A program made the position numbers and the translations under genes. This document shows, piece after piece, positions 20,012 through 29,232 of a stretch of 32,305 nt of DNA. The notes below the pieces were generated by a model that was given only the letters and a program-made list of their open reading frames with translations, was not told the DNA's origin and did not search any database. The DNA is from Multifurca ochricompacta (Eukaryota > Basidiomycota > Agaricomycetes > Russulales > Russulaceae), in assembly GCA_022496185.1 (NCBI GenBank), contig WTXG01000352.1:1-32305 (forward strand), given 5' to 3'. The stretch's first letter is position 1; each line of letters opens with the position of its first letter.

Positions 20012-20550
20012 GGTAAGGGTGCAGGATGTGGGGCAATGCTTAAGGTCAGGGTGTCATCTTTCCAGTTTACTTCTGGGTTGTGGCAACGTAGCCAGTCAGT
20101 TCCTAAGATAATGTCATGGTCCCCTATATTAGTAACATAGAACTCTGCAAGTTCTTCATGGTATTGGTCTTGGAGGGGTAGTCGTAGGATTTGGGTTGTG
20201 GTGTAGTAAATGGCTCCATTAGCGTTACTAGTTCCATCCACATTTTTGACTCGGAGAGGCTTGGCAAGGGTGCTCAAGGTTAGGTGATGTGCTTTGGCAT
20301 AGTCTTGATGGATTATTAATCCTTCTGCCCCACTATCTATTAGGGCACGCGCACTGATTTTCTTCCTAGTGTTTCGTCCAATGAGTTCTGCTTTGAGCAC
20401 AATAGAAGGTGATCTAGCATTTCTAGTCACTAACAAGGATACATGCTCAAAACCAAGGTTATCTAGGACCGCAGAGCGGCTCGTACAAGGAACACTGGGG
20501 TTACAAGAAGTCCTCACAGACAGTGCAGCTGTAGGACGTGTTAAAAATCC
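20008..20550 (-). CDS. Element B aspartic protease (pol N-terminus)
   Basis: The open frame from the slippery site (20550) to TGA 20010-20008 is the -1 frame after gag. It has ALIDSGAEGLIIHQDY, a pepsin-like retroviral active site with the DSG triad, and ends in the conserved GDHDIILGTDWLRCHNPEVNW block. It would mature Gag and Pol in the particle. With no ATG near its start, expression by frameshifting from gag is the natural reading. Confidence 0.85.
   Translation of the reverse strand, partial: GFLTRPTAALSVRTSCNPSVPCTSRSAVLDNLGFEHVSLLVTRNARSPSIVLKAELIGRNTRKKISARALIDSGAEGLIIHQDYAKAHHLTLSTLAKPLRVKNVDGTSNANGAIYYTTTQILRLPLQDQYHEELAEFYVTNIGDHDIILGTDWLRCHNPEVNWKDDTLTLSIAPHPAPLP
20541..20550 (-). 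promoter_or_regulatory. Probable -1 ribosomal frameshift site (gag to protease), element B
   Basis: The minus strand reads GGATTTTTAA: gag uses GAT TTT TAA (stop) and the protease frame uses GGA TTT TTA. Same heptamer, same distance to the stop as in A, C and E, although the flanking proteins have diverged. Confidence 0.65.
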
Positions 20551-21998
20551 GAAGGTCCGTCTTCGTCCATCATGTATGGTACTGGATCTTCATAGCTCTT
20601 GGTGGCGGATACTGAGAGGTAGTCAGGGGGGGTCGTGGTGCTTGGGGGGGTGCTTCTTCTGATGCCAGGGCTCTTACTGGGGTAGGGCGAGGAGGTCCTT
20701 GACCTTGGATGGCCCTGGTCTTGCTGCGGCATTGATTGGCGATGTGATTAGGCTTCCCACAATAGAAGCAAAGCTTATTTTCTCGTCGATACTTCTTTTC
20801 TTCTGGGGTTAACTTGGTAGTGCGTGGAGGGGTGTTAGGGTTTCTGGGCTGGGGAGAGGCAACAAAGTTGACTTGGGCTTCTGGGTTGTCAGTGGTAGCT
20901 TCTCCAACACGCAGATGGAGAGGTCGAGGCTTGGTGGTCTTGCCATAAAGCTGCCATGCTGCATCAAATTCTCTGGCCTTAGTGACAAGATCACGGAGTG
21001 TGGTGGGCTGGGGGATAGTCCAAGGAGCTTCTGTCCTAGACCTTGGTTGATCATGCTTCGGAAGGCATAGATCTTGGTGTTTTGTCCACTGTAGCATGAG
21101 TAGCATGGGTGGACCATTCTTGGTACCAGTCATTGAAGGGGCGAGTGCCTTGGCGAATTTCATACATGGCTTTGGTGGACAGGAGGCAACTCTCTACTGG
21201 AATGAACTGTTTTTCAAAGTCAATTCTGAAGCGGTCCCAAGTCCCAAAGGAAGGGGGGTTGGCTTGGAGTGCAGTGTTGGTGCGGTCCCTGGCCCATTCG
21301 CCTGCTGGTGTATCAAGTTTAAAGTGGGTGAGGGCTGCAGAGACTCGTCTACTCTCATCAGTGAAGGCACCCTCATTCAGGTAGTAGTAGTTGGCTAGTT
21401 GGGACCAGAAACGTTCTGCTTTAGAAGCTTGACCATCAAAAGATTCTGGGGGTGATCCCAGGATCTTTCCACTGGAGGTGGCAGTAGTACTCATGATATT
21501 CAGAGGTGTTGGTGTCTTTGGAGGGTGTGAAGCAATGGCAGTGGTTGTGGAGGCAAGGGATATGGACGGGAGAGTAGGGGGGGTTCTGAGGGTGATGGCA
21601 TGAAGGGATTGTTCTACAGCTTCGAGGGACTGGGATTCTTCTTCTTCGTCTGAGGTGATAGAAGCAACTGGGAATTGGACATGGTGGTTATTAAGATAGA
21701 CCCACGCTGTATGGGTGTCAGACCAACGGACTTCCTTTCCATTGTATGTTCCGTAGAATGTGTGGGGGTCAAGGTTGCTGATGAGGTCGATGTTAGGGAA
21801 ATTACTGAGATATTCGTTTACAGGAAGGATGCGACTATCCCGAAGGTGTTTCCAGTCATGTCCAAGAGTCTGAGTGTAGTAGTTGTCTCCTTTCCAGGTA
21901 GCAACAAAAGCATGGTTGTCGTAGTCAAAGATAGGGTGGGTAAAGCCAAAGGGGACTTGAGCTAATTCTTCAGCAGTGAGAGGTCGTTCTGAGGTCAT
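20541..21998 (-). pseudogene. Element B gag
   Basis: Starts ATG 21998-21996, overlapping the stop of ORF2 (ATGA). The N-terminus is aromatic-rich (HTFYGTYNGKEVRW, WVYLNNHHVQFPVASI), then an acidic DEEEES segment and a Ser/Thr/Pro linker. The capsid region is Ty3-type (ESFDGQASKAERFWSQL, EFDAAWQLYGK), with one zinc knuckle CFYCGKPNHIANQC near 20770-20730. Two one-base shifts near 21075 and 21035, and another in a G/C run near 20640, break the frame. The last part (ATKSYEDPVPYMMDEDG) is back in the first frame and ends PSDF at the slippery site. Confidence 0.85.
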
Positions 21999-22489
21999 TC
22001 AGAGCGGGTGCTAAGGCGGTATGTAGTCCACCCTTGGGCGTTCCAGGTGTAGTAGAGGTGTTCTCCTCTGAGCAAGAGGGTTTCAAGTTCCGGGATGCGA
22101 GGGGGGATGTGTTCTTTCCAAAGGTATTCGTCGTTGACACAGACTAAGAGTGTTTCCAGGGGGTCCCCTGTGGAATGGGTGAGCTGGGCAAGGTGCCAAT
22201 AGAGGAGTTGGTGCTGAGAGTCTCGAGGAATGGCTTGACAGGGTCCGGACAGGAACTGGTTGTACTGGGTTTGGGAGAGGACTTGTCCAAAGGGAAGGAG
22301 AATTCGAAGAGGAAGATAGATGGTATCTACGTCACACCAACCTTCTGCTTGTCCATCGTCGTGAAGGGTGCTGATAAGTGGTTCTGGGTAGAGGAGGGCG
22401 AGTTGTGCTTCTCTGTGGAGTTGGAAGAGGTGGTTGAACTGTCTTTGGACACGTTGGAGGCGTTCTTCTCTTTCTGCAGGGAAGGACAC
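21995..22489 (-). CDS. Element B ORF2, unknown function (164 codons)
   Basis: I do not recognise this protein. It begins at GTG 22489-22487, since no ATG lies in frame after the preceding stop. It has a charged, helix-prone N-terminus (EREERLQRVQRQFNHLFQLHREA), a middle with LPLRILLPFGQVLSQTQYNQFL, and a C-terminal LETLLLRGEHLYYTWNAQGW. That last part resembles aromatic W/Y stretches at the gag N-terminus. Its stop TGA overlaps the gag ATG (ATGA), which suggests gag is made by termination-reinitiation. It has no signal peptide or membrane segment. It could also be the lost N-terminal part of a larger Gag. Confidence 0.6.
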   Translation of the reverse strand: MSFPAEREERLQRVQRQFNHLFQLHREAQLALLYPEPLISTLHDDGQAEGWCDVDTIYLPLRILLPFGQVLSQTQYNQFLSGPCQAIPRDSQHQLLYWHLAQLTHSTGDPLETLLVCVNDEYLWKEHIPPRIPELETLLLRGEHLYYTWNAQGWTTYRLSTRSE

Positions 22490-22560
22490 TATTTTTCCGG
22501 ACCAAGGACTTGTTTATTTACTAGGGATTTCTACAGCTAGGTGCACAACGTACTGTTTGT

Positions 22561-23616
22561 TCAAAGGTTACTGTCAAAGTCTATGTCTTCAAAGCAGGTG
22601 TACCCGTCTGCAGGCTGAATGGGGAGAAGGGGGACAGGGTTGGTAGGTAATCGTACTGCTTGGGTGAGGGGGATGAGCTCTGGGTGGGTTCTAAGTGTGT
22701 CTCGAACAGTAAAATATCTGTCTTCTATTGTAACACCTAGATCAGTAAAATTTAAGGTGCCGAAGAGGCTGATAAATCGTCCGTCCAGGAGATCAAAGCC
22801 TTGGAGTAATGTTCTTGCCCCACTAAAGACGTCTTGCAGTTCTGGGGAGAGGGTGCGATTCAAGCGGGCAAGGGAAGCGTTCCAGGAATAGACCAGCAGG
22901 CCCCTTTGGAAAGTACGAGGGTTGGGGGCCAAATAACCTACTTTGGCACAAAGATTGAGGTTTACAAAGTGGGAGGGGGGGTAATGAGGGGAACAAAGAA
23001 ATCGATCAAGGCGAGGACGAATAGGAACGTTGTGAAAGTGAGGAAAGCGGAGAGGAACAACCACACCAGGGAGATAATGGGGGAGATCAGCGAGCACGTC
23101 CACAAAGCAGGGGAATTGGTCAAAGAAGCTAGGTTCTCTGGAGAACTGAGCGGGCACCCAAGACTCTTGCTGACCGTCGAGCGAGTAGTATATAAGATAC
23201 TGGTGAGGATTGGTTGGATGGTCAGTGCAAAGGGGGCAATTGACGAGAGAAGGAGGAGGTGTCCGATGGACAAGGCCAGGGTGGTGGGGAGAGAGGGCGT
23301 TTGCTGCAGTGGGAGGGGGTGGAGCAGGGGTTGGAAGACGAATATAACGAGGGGGGGGGTGCCAAAGGTATTGGACGCATTTAAGAGGCCTGGAGGAACA
23401 AGAGGGGGCAATTGGAGGGTGGGGGAGGGCACAGGGAAAGGATGAAGTTCTGGGAGTTCCAGAGGAGGCAAGACCGATGAAGGAGGGGCAGGGGATGCTG
23501 TGGCAGCTGCCTCTACTAAGGCAGCGAAGTTGAGGATTTCGTGGGGGGGGTAAGCTTGTAGGGGGGGAGGCTGCTTGATCTGAGGTGTTGGACACAGGGG
23601 AGCTGTTTTGGGACAC
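22561..23616 (-). CDS. Element B ORF1, proline-rich protein of unknown function (351 codons)
   Basis: The first ORF after the LTR, starting ATG 23616, 47 nt inside it, the place normally held by gag. Residues 1-120 are rich in Pro, Ser and Cys with no clear domain. From about 125 the sequence looks globular: CPLCTDHPTNPHQYLIYYSLDG, DVLADLPHYLPGVVVPLRFPHF, GLLVYSWNASLARLNRTLSPE, GFDLLDGRFISLFGTLNFTDLG, ending EDIDFDSNL. No zinc knuckle, capsid motif, signal peptide or membrane helix is seen. The frame is fully open in an element where gag and integrase are broken. The 71 nt before ORF2 have stops in all frames, so ORF1 and ORF2 are separate as they stand. Confidence 0.6.
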   Translation of the reverse strand: MSQNSSPVSNTSDQAASPPTSLPPPRNPQLRCLSRGSCHSIPCPSFIGLASSGTPRTSSFPCALPHPPIAPSCSSRPLKCVQYLWHPPPRYIRLPTPAPPPPTAANALSPHHPGLVHRTPPPSLVNCPLCTDHPTNPHQYLIYYSLDGQQESWVPAQFSREPSFFDQFPCFVDVLADLPHYLPGVVVPLRFPHFHNVPIRPRLDRFLCSPHYPPSHFVNLNLCAKVGYLAPNPRTFQRGLLVYSWNASLARLNRTLSPELQDVFSGARTLLQGFDLLDGRFISLFGTLNFTDLGVTIEDRYFTVRDTLRTHPELIPLTQAVRLPTNPVPLLPIQPADGYTCFEDIDFDSNL

Positions 23617-23651
23617 TAGGGCACTTTGTCAGTCACTGTCTGCTGTGAAAG

Positions 23652-23661
23652 AGACTGTCCA
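23652..23661 (-). promoter_or_regulatory. Self-primer binding site, element B
   Basis: On the minus strand TGGACAGTCT lies 2 nt inside the LTR and is the exact reverse complement of AGACTGTCCA in the same LTR (23863 to 23854), 35 bp after TATATAAA (23898-23891). The sequence is unlike that of A/C/E, yet position, spacing and self-complementarity are the same. Confidence 0.75.
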
Positions 23662-23663
23662 AA

Positions 23664-24239
23664 TGTTACAACTCACTGTCGACTGCCTGGACAGTGGGTT
23701 GTATGCGAAGGGGAATGGATTTGGAAGTGGGCAAAGGATGAGAGTGAGGGTGAAAGTGCAAGGGAGACGAAGTGAACAGCTCAAGGGCAAGGGATGAGAA
23801 GCCTTCCACAAGGTGGGGCTAATCTCCTAGGTAATCAGGAACCGGATCACAAGTGGACAGTCTGGAGCTGTCCATTCTATTCCCAAAGGGTTTATATACA
23901 TAATTACAACCGGGACTTTGGTCTGTGCACCACTTTAGGGGAGGTTAACTTCACTTTAACTCCCTACTGATCCACCAATGAGAATAGCCCCACTTTTGGG
24001 CTTAGAAATCCGCAGTCCGCAGTCCGCAGTTTGTGGACTGCTGTTTAGGCATTGTGGGGTTCTGTTAGTACTCTTCCCACAGGTCTCCAATTTGGCAGGA
24101 GTCCGGCCCTGGTCCGGACCGGCCCTTCTCTGGTCTTAATCTAGGGTTATCTTCGTCTCTGAGGGTTCTACAAGGTCTCTGGGAGCGTCTGGGGATTTCT
24201 GGGGGGTCAGGAGGTTTTCTAGGGTGTCAGTTCATGACA
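23664..24239 (-). repeat. Element B 5' LTR (576 bp)
   Basis: Plus strand TGTTACAACT...GTTCATGACA. Minus-strand TATA box TATATAAA at 23898-23891, likely transcript start near 23863, and three CCGCAGT units at 24010-24030. It joins element D pol directly at 24240. Confidence 0.93.
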
Positions 24240-24668
24240 GCTACGTCCATCCCTCTGTTGGTGTAGAAAATATATTTGGTGATGGCGACAGTCCCATCAC
24301 CCATAGTGATCTCCAATGGGTAGTACATAGAGGAGTTTGGATTGTTGGTGAAAAAGGGGAATTCTGGGACTTCGTCATCTGACTCCATGCCCATCAGGTC
24401 ATTTGGGTGTGGTTCTTCACAGTGCTCAAAGTCGTCATTGGGGTTGGGGGACTGGTTCTTGACCTGAGCTTTGGTGGATTTGTAGTCAATAGGTGAGGAG
24501 GGGCATGTAGAAGGGTGAGCAGAAGGGAAGTTCTCAACAACTACATTGGTGGCGGTGAAGGTGTCAACGGTGGCGTTGGCGGCAATGAAAGACATAATAG
24601 ACTGTGTGGTGGTAGGACGTTGCTGTGGAAGCATGTACTGGGGAATTCATTTGGGGTCCAGGTTGTCC
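24240..24668 (-). pseudogene. Element D post-chromodomain extension (partial)
   Basis: Ser/Thr/Pro-rich linker, then a block alignable with element C: EEPHPNDLM, DDEVPEFPFFTNNP, and TKYIFYTNRGMDVA. It lacks the finger array because the B LTR interrupts right after the block. That two diverged elements keep this block in the pol frame argues it is a real part of the protein. Confidence 0.7.
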
Positions 24669-27103
24669 TTTTAACTATCCTTAGGTGCTTCTGGATGTTG
24701 GGCATGGAACTCTGAGATAAGAGCCAGGGCAAAGATATTCCTGATGGGCTCCCATGAGTTGTCAGAGTCTGGGAATCCTTTCCACTTAACAAGGTAGTGC
24801 AGCTTGTGCCCTTGACCTTTATGTAGTGAGTCTAGAATCTGCTCCACCTCCCATTCCGCTTCTCCATCAATTAAGTCAGGGGGGGGTCTTGGGAAGTTTT
24901 CCCCATGCAGGGATGTTTCTTTGTAAGGTGTCAAAAGCCTGGCATGGAAGACTGGATGGATCCTCCATGTGGGTGGGAGTTCGAGTTTGTATGACACATC
25001 TGACAGCTTCCGTATTATTTTGAAAGGTCTGTGACATCGGGGTGCTAGTTTGGCCATGGGATGTGACATATGGATGTTCTTCCCTTCCAACCATATGAGA
25101 TCATTGGTCCAATAAGGTGTGAACTTCAAAGGTCTTTCTGAGAGGGTTCTTTGCACCTTTAGCAGGTTCTCATTGGCCAATTTCCTGATCTCTTCCCATT
25201 GGCTGATATGTTGCAAAGCTGAGGGAACATTCATGGGTTTCCCGGCCCAGGTGGTTCATGGTGTCCATCCCATGATAAGTGAAAATGGGGGGGTCTTAGT
25301 GGTGCCATTGGGCCAGGAGTTATGTGCAAATTCTGCCATTGCCAGCCAGTCCACCCAGTCATCCTGTCGTCCATTACACCAGAACCAAAGGTATTGTTCG
25401 AGCCATTGGTTCGTCCTCTCTGATTGTCCATCTGTCTGTGGATGATAGGCTGTCAAGATGTTTTGCGTTATGTCCAGGATTTTACAGAGCGCTTTGGCAA
25501 ATGTGGAAGTAAAGCGTGGATCGCGGTCAGAGATGATCTTTTCAGGGAGGCCATAATGCCTGTAGACGTGATCTAGGTAAAGTTTGGCTACTCCTTCTGC
25601 TGTGATGGATTCATTGCATGGTATGAACAGTGCCACTTTCGAACAGTCGTGGTCGGTGATGGTCAAGATGGAATCAAAGCCTCTAGAAATGGGGAGTTTA
25701 ACAATGAAATCCATAGCGATGGTCTGGAACAGTAGTGAGGCTGTCGGTATAATTGGGAATAGTGCTGGTGGGTGTGGGTGTGTGTTTACTTTGTTGGCTT
25801 GGCAGTCCGCACATCCTTTCACATAATTCTCCACATCCTTCTTCATATTTGGCCACCAGTAATCTCATTTAGCCAGGGTGTATGTGTTGGCAATGCTGGG
25901 GTGTCCTGCCAAGGGAAGGTCGTGGTGAAAATGGATCACCCCCCTCTTAATGTTGTCACCACTGGTGACAACGAGATGATCCCCATCCTTCCACCATAGG
26001 CTGTTGATCTTCTTCAAATTATGTGCTTCTGCCCATGATTTGCATAACTGCTGGTTCATGTTTTGTGATACCTGGGCCCACAAGTCCATGTTGTGAAGAC
26101 TAACAATGGCCGCTTTTGTGAAGACCTCTTCAGGGAGTACTGTGATATCATTGTTGTCCTCTCCTCTGTTGTTCAGATCAGGTTGTCATGACAGGGCATC
26201 TGCATGTGAGTTATGACTTCCTGCAATGTGCTTCAGTACAAAGTTATATTCCTCCAGCTCTAGGACTTCACGAGCGACCCATTGACTGATCTTGTGGGGT
26301 TCCTTCCAATAAAGTAGATTGGAGTGATTGGTGTGAATAACAGTTTTGTGAGGGGTTCCTGCTAGATATGGTTGCCAATGTCGTAATGCTTTTACAATGG
26401 CCAGTAGTTCTCTGTCCCAGATGTTGTAGTTTCATTCTGCTGGTGAAAATGTCTCCGAGTAGAAGGCGACTGGATGAAGTAGTCCTGTTGCATCCTGCTG
26501 GTTCAATATGGCACCATTAGCGAAGTGAGATGCATCGACTTCAAGTTCAAAGGGTTTTTCCAGGTCCGGCTGCAGAAGGACTGGTTCTGAGTCGATGGTG
26601 TCTTGGATCTGTTCAAAGGCTTGTTGTTGTCCGTCTGTCCAGTGCCAAGGTACATCCTTCTTTAATAACCTGTTCAGCGGTTGGGCGATTCCTGAGAATC
26701 CCTGAACAAAACGTCAATAAAAGTTGCAAAATCCAATGAAGGATCACACGTCTTTGACACATGTGGGCATAGGCCATTCCTGGATTCCTTGTACGTTCAC
26801 CAGGTCCATCCGCACATGCCCTCCCTCTAGGATAACTCCCAGGTACTCCACACTTGGTTGTTCAAATGAGCATTTGGCTGGTTTGAGATACAAATCATGC
26901 TCGTTTAGGATGTCCAGCACTTGGTGTACTTGCTCTCGATGATGGGTCAGGTCATTTGTGGTGGCTACCAGTATGTCATCCATGTACACCACCACTTTGC
27001 CAGTAAGAATGAGGTCACAGAAGATGTGGTTCATCATGGACTGAAATGTGGCAGGCAAATTGGTGAGGCCAAAGAACATGACATTTGGTTCAAAGAGTCC
27101 CTG
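24240..27103 (-). pseudogene. Element D: A-like gypsy pol (RT to C-terminal extension), truncated at both ends
   Basis: One minus-strand frame with seven TGA and one TAA stop. It begins inside RT (GLFEPNVMFFGLTNLPATFQ), has an intact YMDD (VVVYMDDILVAT, near 26970), RNase H (VDASHFANGA; TNHSNLL where TDHSNLL is expected), integrase finger (GHPSIANTY...CADCQANK), core (MDFIVKLP, ISDRDPRF, NQWLEQYLWF) and chromodomain LHYLVKWKGFPDSDNSWEP (about 24810-24740). The extension after it (24668 to 24240) keeps HPNDLM, FPFFTNNP and YIFYTNRGMDVA, as in C, before the B LTR cuts it. E inserted at the RT end (27104). Its gag and LTRs are not in the window. Confidence 0.9.
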
Positions 27104-27699
27104 TGTTACAACCTTTGCCGAGCAACCCCATTTTCTTCACCCTCCCTAACGATGACCCCTCTTTACCACCCACTCTGCACTTCTTGATCACATCTCCGTC
27201 CTGGGATCCATCATGTGCCCTGCTCCCATCCCTGTGACTCACTTTGGACTTGTTGACTTGCTGTATACCTATGTTTGATCCCTTATCTCTTATCTTGTTA
27301 TCTCTTTATCTTTACGACCGGACACTTACTTAATACCCTATCAGAAGCCAGGCTTTATGCCGTCCGCTTCCATATATTTGGGCCCACCTGACTCCAGTTT
27401 CTTATCTTATAGACGCCCATTCAATTACATATATAAGTCTGCTGTAACTACATTGTAGATCTCAGACTCGACTTATTGAATACATAGGTGCCTGTCTTCT
27501 GGACATCCCCTTTGAAACCTTTGACTCATCTGTCTCAGTACTTTTGGTACTTCTCTGCTTAACATTGTCGTCGGGTACAGCCCCTTCGACTTTGACTCAT
27601 CCCCCTTGAACTCCAAGAGGCCTTATTGGTTTCTTACCTGAATCCGTGAAGTCGCGCTGTCACACATGTCGTGTGGAATGTCCTGCATTGGACGTAACA
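27104..27699 (+). repeat. Element E 5' LTR (596 bp)
   Basis: TGTTACAACC...GGACGTAACA, same family as 2551-3141 and 11767-12360. TATATAAG at 27430-27437 and AGACTCGACTT at 27464-27474, 34 bp apart. Confidence 0.92.
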
Positions 27700-27701
27700 T
27701 C

Positions 27702-27712
27702 AAGTCAAGTCT
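27702..27712 (+). promoter_or_regulatory. Self-primer binding site, element E
   Basis: AAGTCAAGTCT, 2 nt inside the LTR. It pairs with its own LTR's AGACTCGACTT with one C-A mismatch, but perfectly with AGACTTGACTT of the solo LTR at 12127-12137. The LTR base probably mutated after insertion. Confidence 0.65.
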
Positions 27713-27718
27713 CTCACC

Positions 27719-29232
27719 ATGGCTTCCAGCTGCAGTCAGACTTTGTTCAAAGAAGAACTCATCGAACGCAGAGATGAGAATAATCTTTCACAGCAAACAC
27801 TTGGCTCTGCTGCCTGGAAAGACTTTGAATCTGAGTTTGGATACTACATCTATTATGACGGAAGATATCAACCAGTAGAATACGATGACGAGAAAAGAGT
27901 TTGGTATTGTATCCAATATTCAGAAAGCTGACACTCTTGGGTCACTACAGGACCCACCCCACCTGAATTTGGATTAGGACCGTGGAGAGAAAACCCCCTG
28001 GCCATTGTCATGGACTCCGAACCAGAGGAGTACATAGAAGAACATAGTGAAGAAGCACTGGTATTAGCGTCAACTACAACCCCAGTTGCACCAGCAGTTG
28101 TCACGATCAGAGCCCCTGCTTTGACAACTCCCCAGATATCCACACAGTCCACTAGTACAGTTACCCCATCCCAAAAGATGTCCACAATTGCCACCCAACT
28201 CCCAGACCCAGCCCCTCCACCCCCACCGCCTCCACCAGTCATGATGCCACCAAACATACCCCCACCCTCTGGGTGATTGTCAGGTGTATTACCCCAGACA
28301 TTCACTGGGGATCGTTCCCAGAGCAAGAAATTCATGTTGGAGTTTACAACATTCAAAAACTTCAACCATGATGTCCCCCAGATCATTAACCCTTTCCAAC
28401 GTGCCAACCTGTTCCTATCTTTAATACGAGGGGATGTGGTAGATGACTGGACGATGGAACAGCTGGAGTGGCTGAACAAACAAGTCGAAAGTGGTTGTCG
28501 CACCACTAGTGAAGTTCTCTGGGAAACCGTTGCCCAGCGATTCAAAGACGCATTCACAGACGGGCAAGCCAAGCAGAAGGCTGCCCGAGAACTAAAGTCC
28601 CTGAAAATGGAAAAAGGGGAATTGGATGCCTACATGGCAAAGTTCAGAAGCCTCGCTAATAGGGCTGGGTACGACACAGATGAGGAGGCAACGCTGGATC
28701 TCTTCTCACAGGGGTTGCCCAACCCACTGGTCAAAACATTATCCAGTTCCACCACCCCCAGGACTGGGATGCATGGGTTGATGCTGCTTGACGACAGCAG
28801 CAAGATTACCTTGATTTCCAGACTCGTTTCAGAGTTGACACTAAGAAGGGAAAGACCTGCGACCAATGGAAGGCCACCTTTGGGGTAAAACCCACTCATA
28901 CCTCCCAGAGGGACCCAAATGCCATGGACACCTCAGCTGACAGAACCAGAGCGCAGGCCACGCTTACTGAAGACGAAAGACAGACGTTGATGAAGGAAGG
29001 AAGGTGCTTTTGCTGCAAAGCGCAAGGCCACATGTCAAGGGAATGCCCAAAGAAGGGGGCACGAGTGGCAGAGGCAACGGTTGCACCTGTCTGTAACAAT
29101 CCACCTACCATTGACAAAAAGATGCCAACAAAAGAAGAGAAAGCGCAAGAGATATGGGCCAACATGATGAAGGAGAGCGAAGAAGTGCGGGCTATTTTGG
29201 TCGAGAAGGCATTCGCCAAAAAGGATTTTTGA
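27719..29232 (+). pseudogene. Element E gag
   Basis: The only gag of the A family here with an ATG at the start (27719, MASS). N-terminal aromatic block (FGYYIYYDGRYQPVEYD), acidic EPEEYIEE, Pro-rich linker, capsid-like core (KKFMLEFTTFKNFNHD, DLFSQGLPNPLVK), zinc knuckle CFCCKAQGHMSREC (about 29008-29049). Breaks: TGA at 27929, 28274 and about 28788, and loss of one A near 28733, which shifts the frame. It ends AKKDF with TGA 29230-29232 in the slippery site. Confidence 0.9.
29223..29231 (+). promoter_or_regulatory. Probable -1 ribosomal frameshift site (gag to pol), element E
   Basis: GGATTTTTG spans the gag stop (GAT TTT TGA) and the pol frame (GGA TTT TTG ATT), identical to C and, on the other strand, A. 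Confidence 0.65.

Larger units (their letters stand above)
16200..24239 (-). mobile_element. Element B: Ty3/gypsy chromovirus with both LTRs and extra ORFs (8,040 bp)
   Basis: Minus-strand order: LTR (24239 to 23664), primer site, ORF1, ORF2, gag, protease, RT-RNase H, integrase with chromodomain, polypurine tract, LTR (16782 to 16200). The LTRs differ at about 15 of 576 positions (13 transitions) plus one 7-bp repeat unit. The flanking bases do not form a duplication (TCATC before 16200, GCTAC after 24239), and one flank is copia gag while the other is element D pol. RT, protease and ORFs 1 and 2 are open; gag and integrase carry indels. Confidence 0.92.

Noticed and set aside
22834..23445. 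203-codon plus-strand open frame opposite ORF1 of B
   Set aside because: It lies wholly opposite ORF1 with a low-complexity Arg/Gly/Val composition, as expected from the complement of a proline-rich gene.
27868..28572. 234-codon minus-strand open frame
   Set aside because: It is the complement of element E gag; the sense strand shows the conserved gag motifs.
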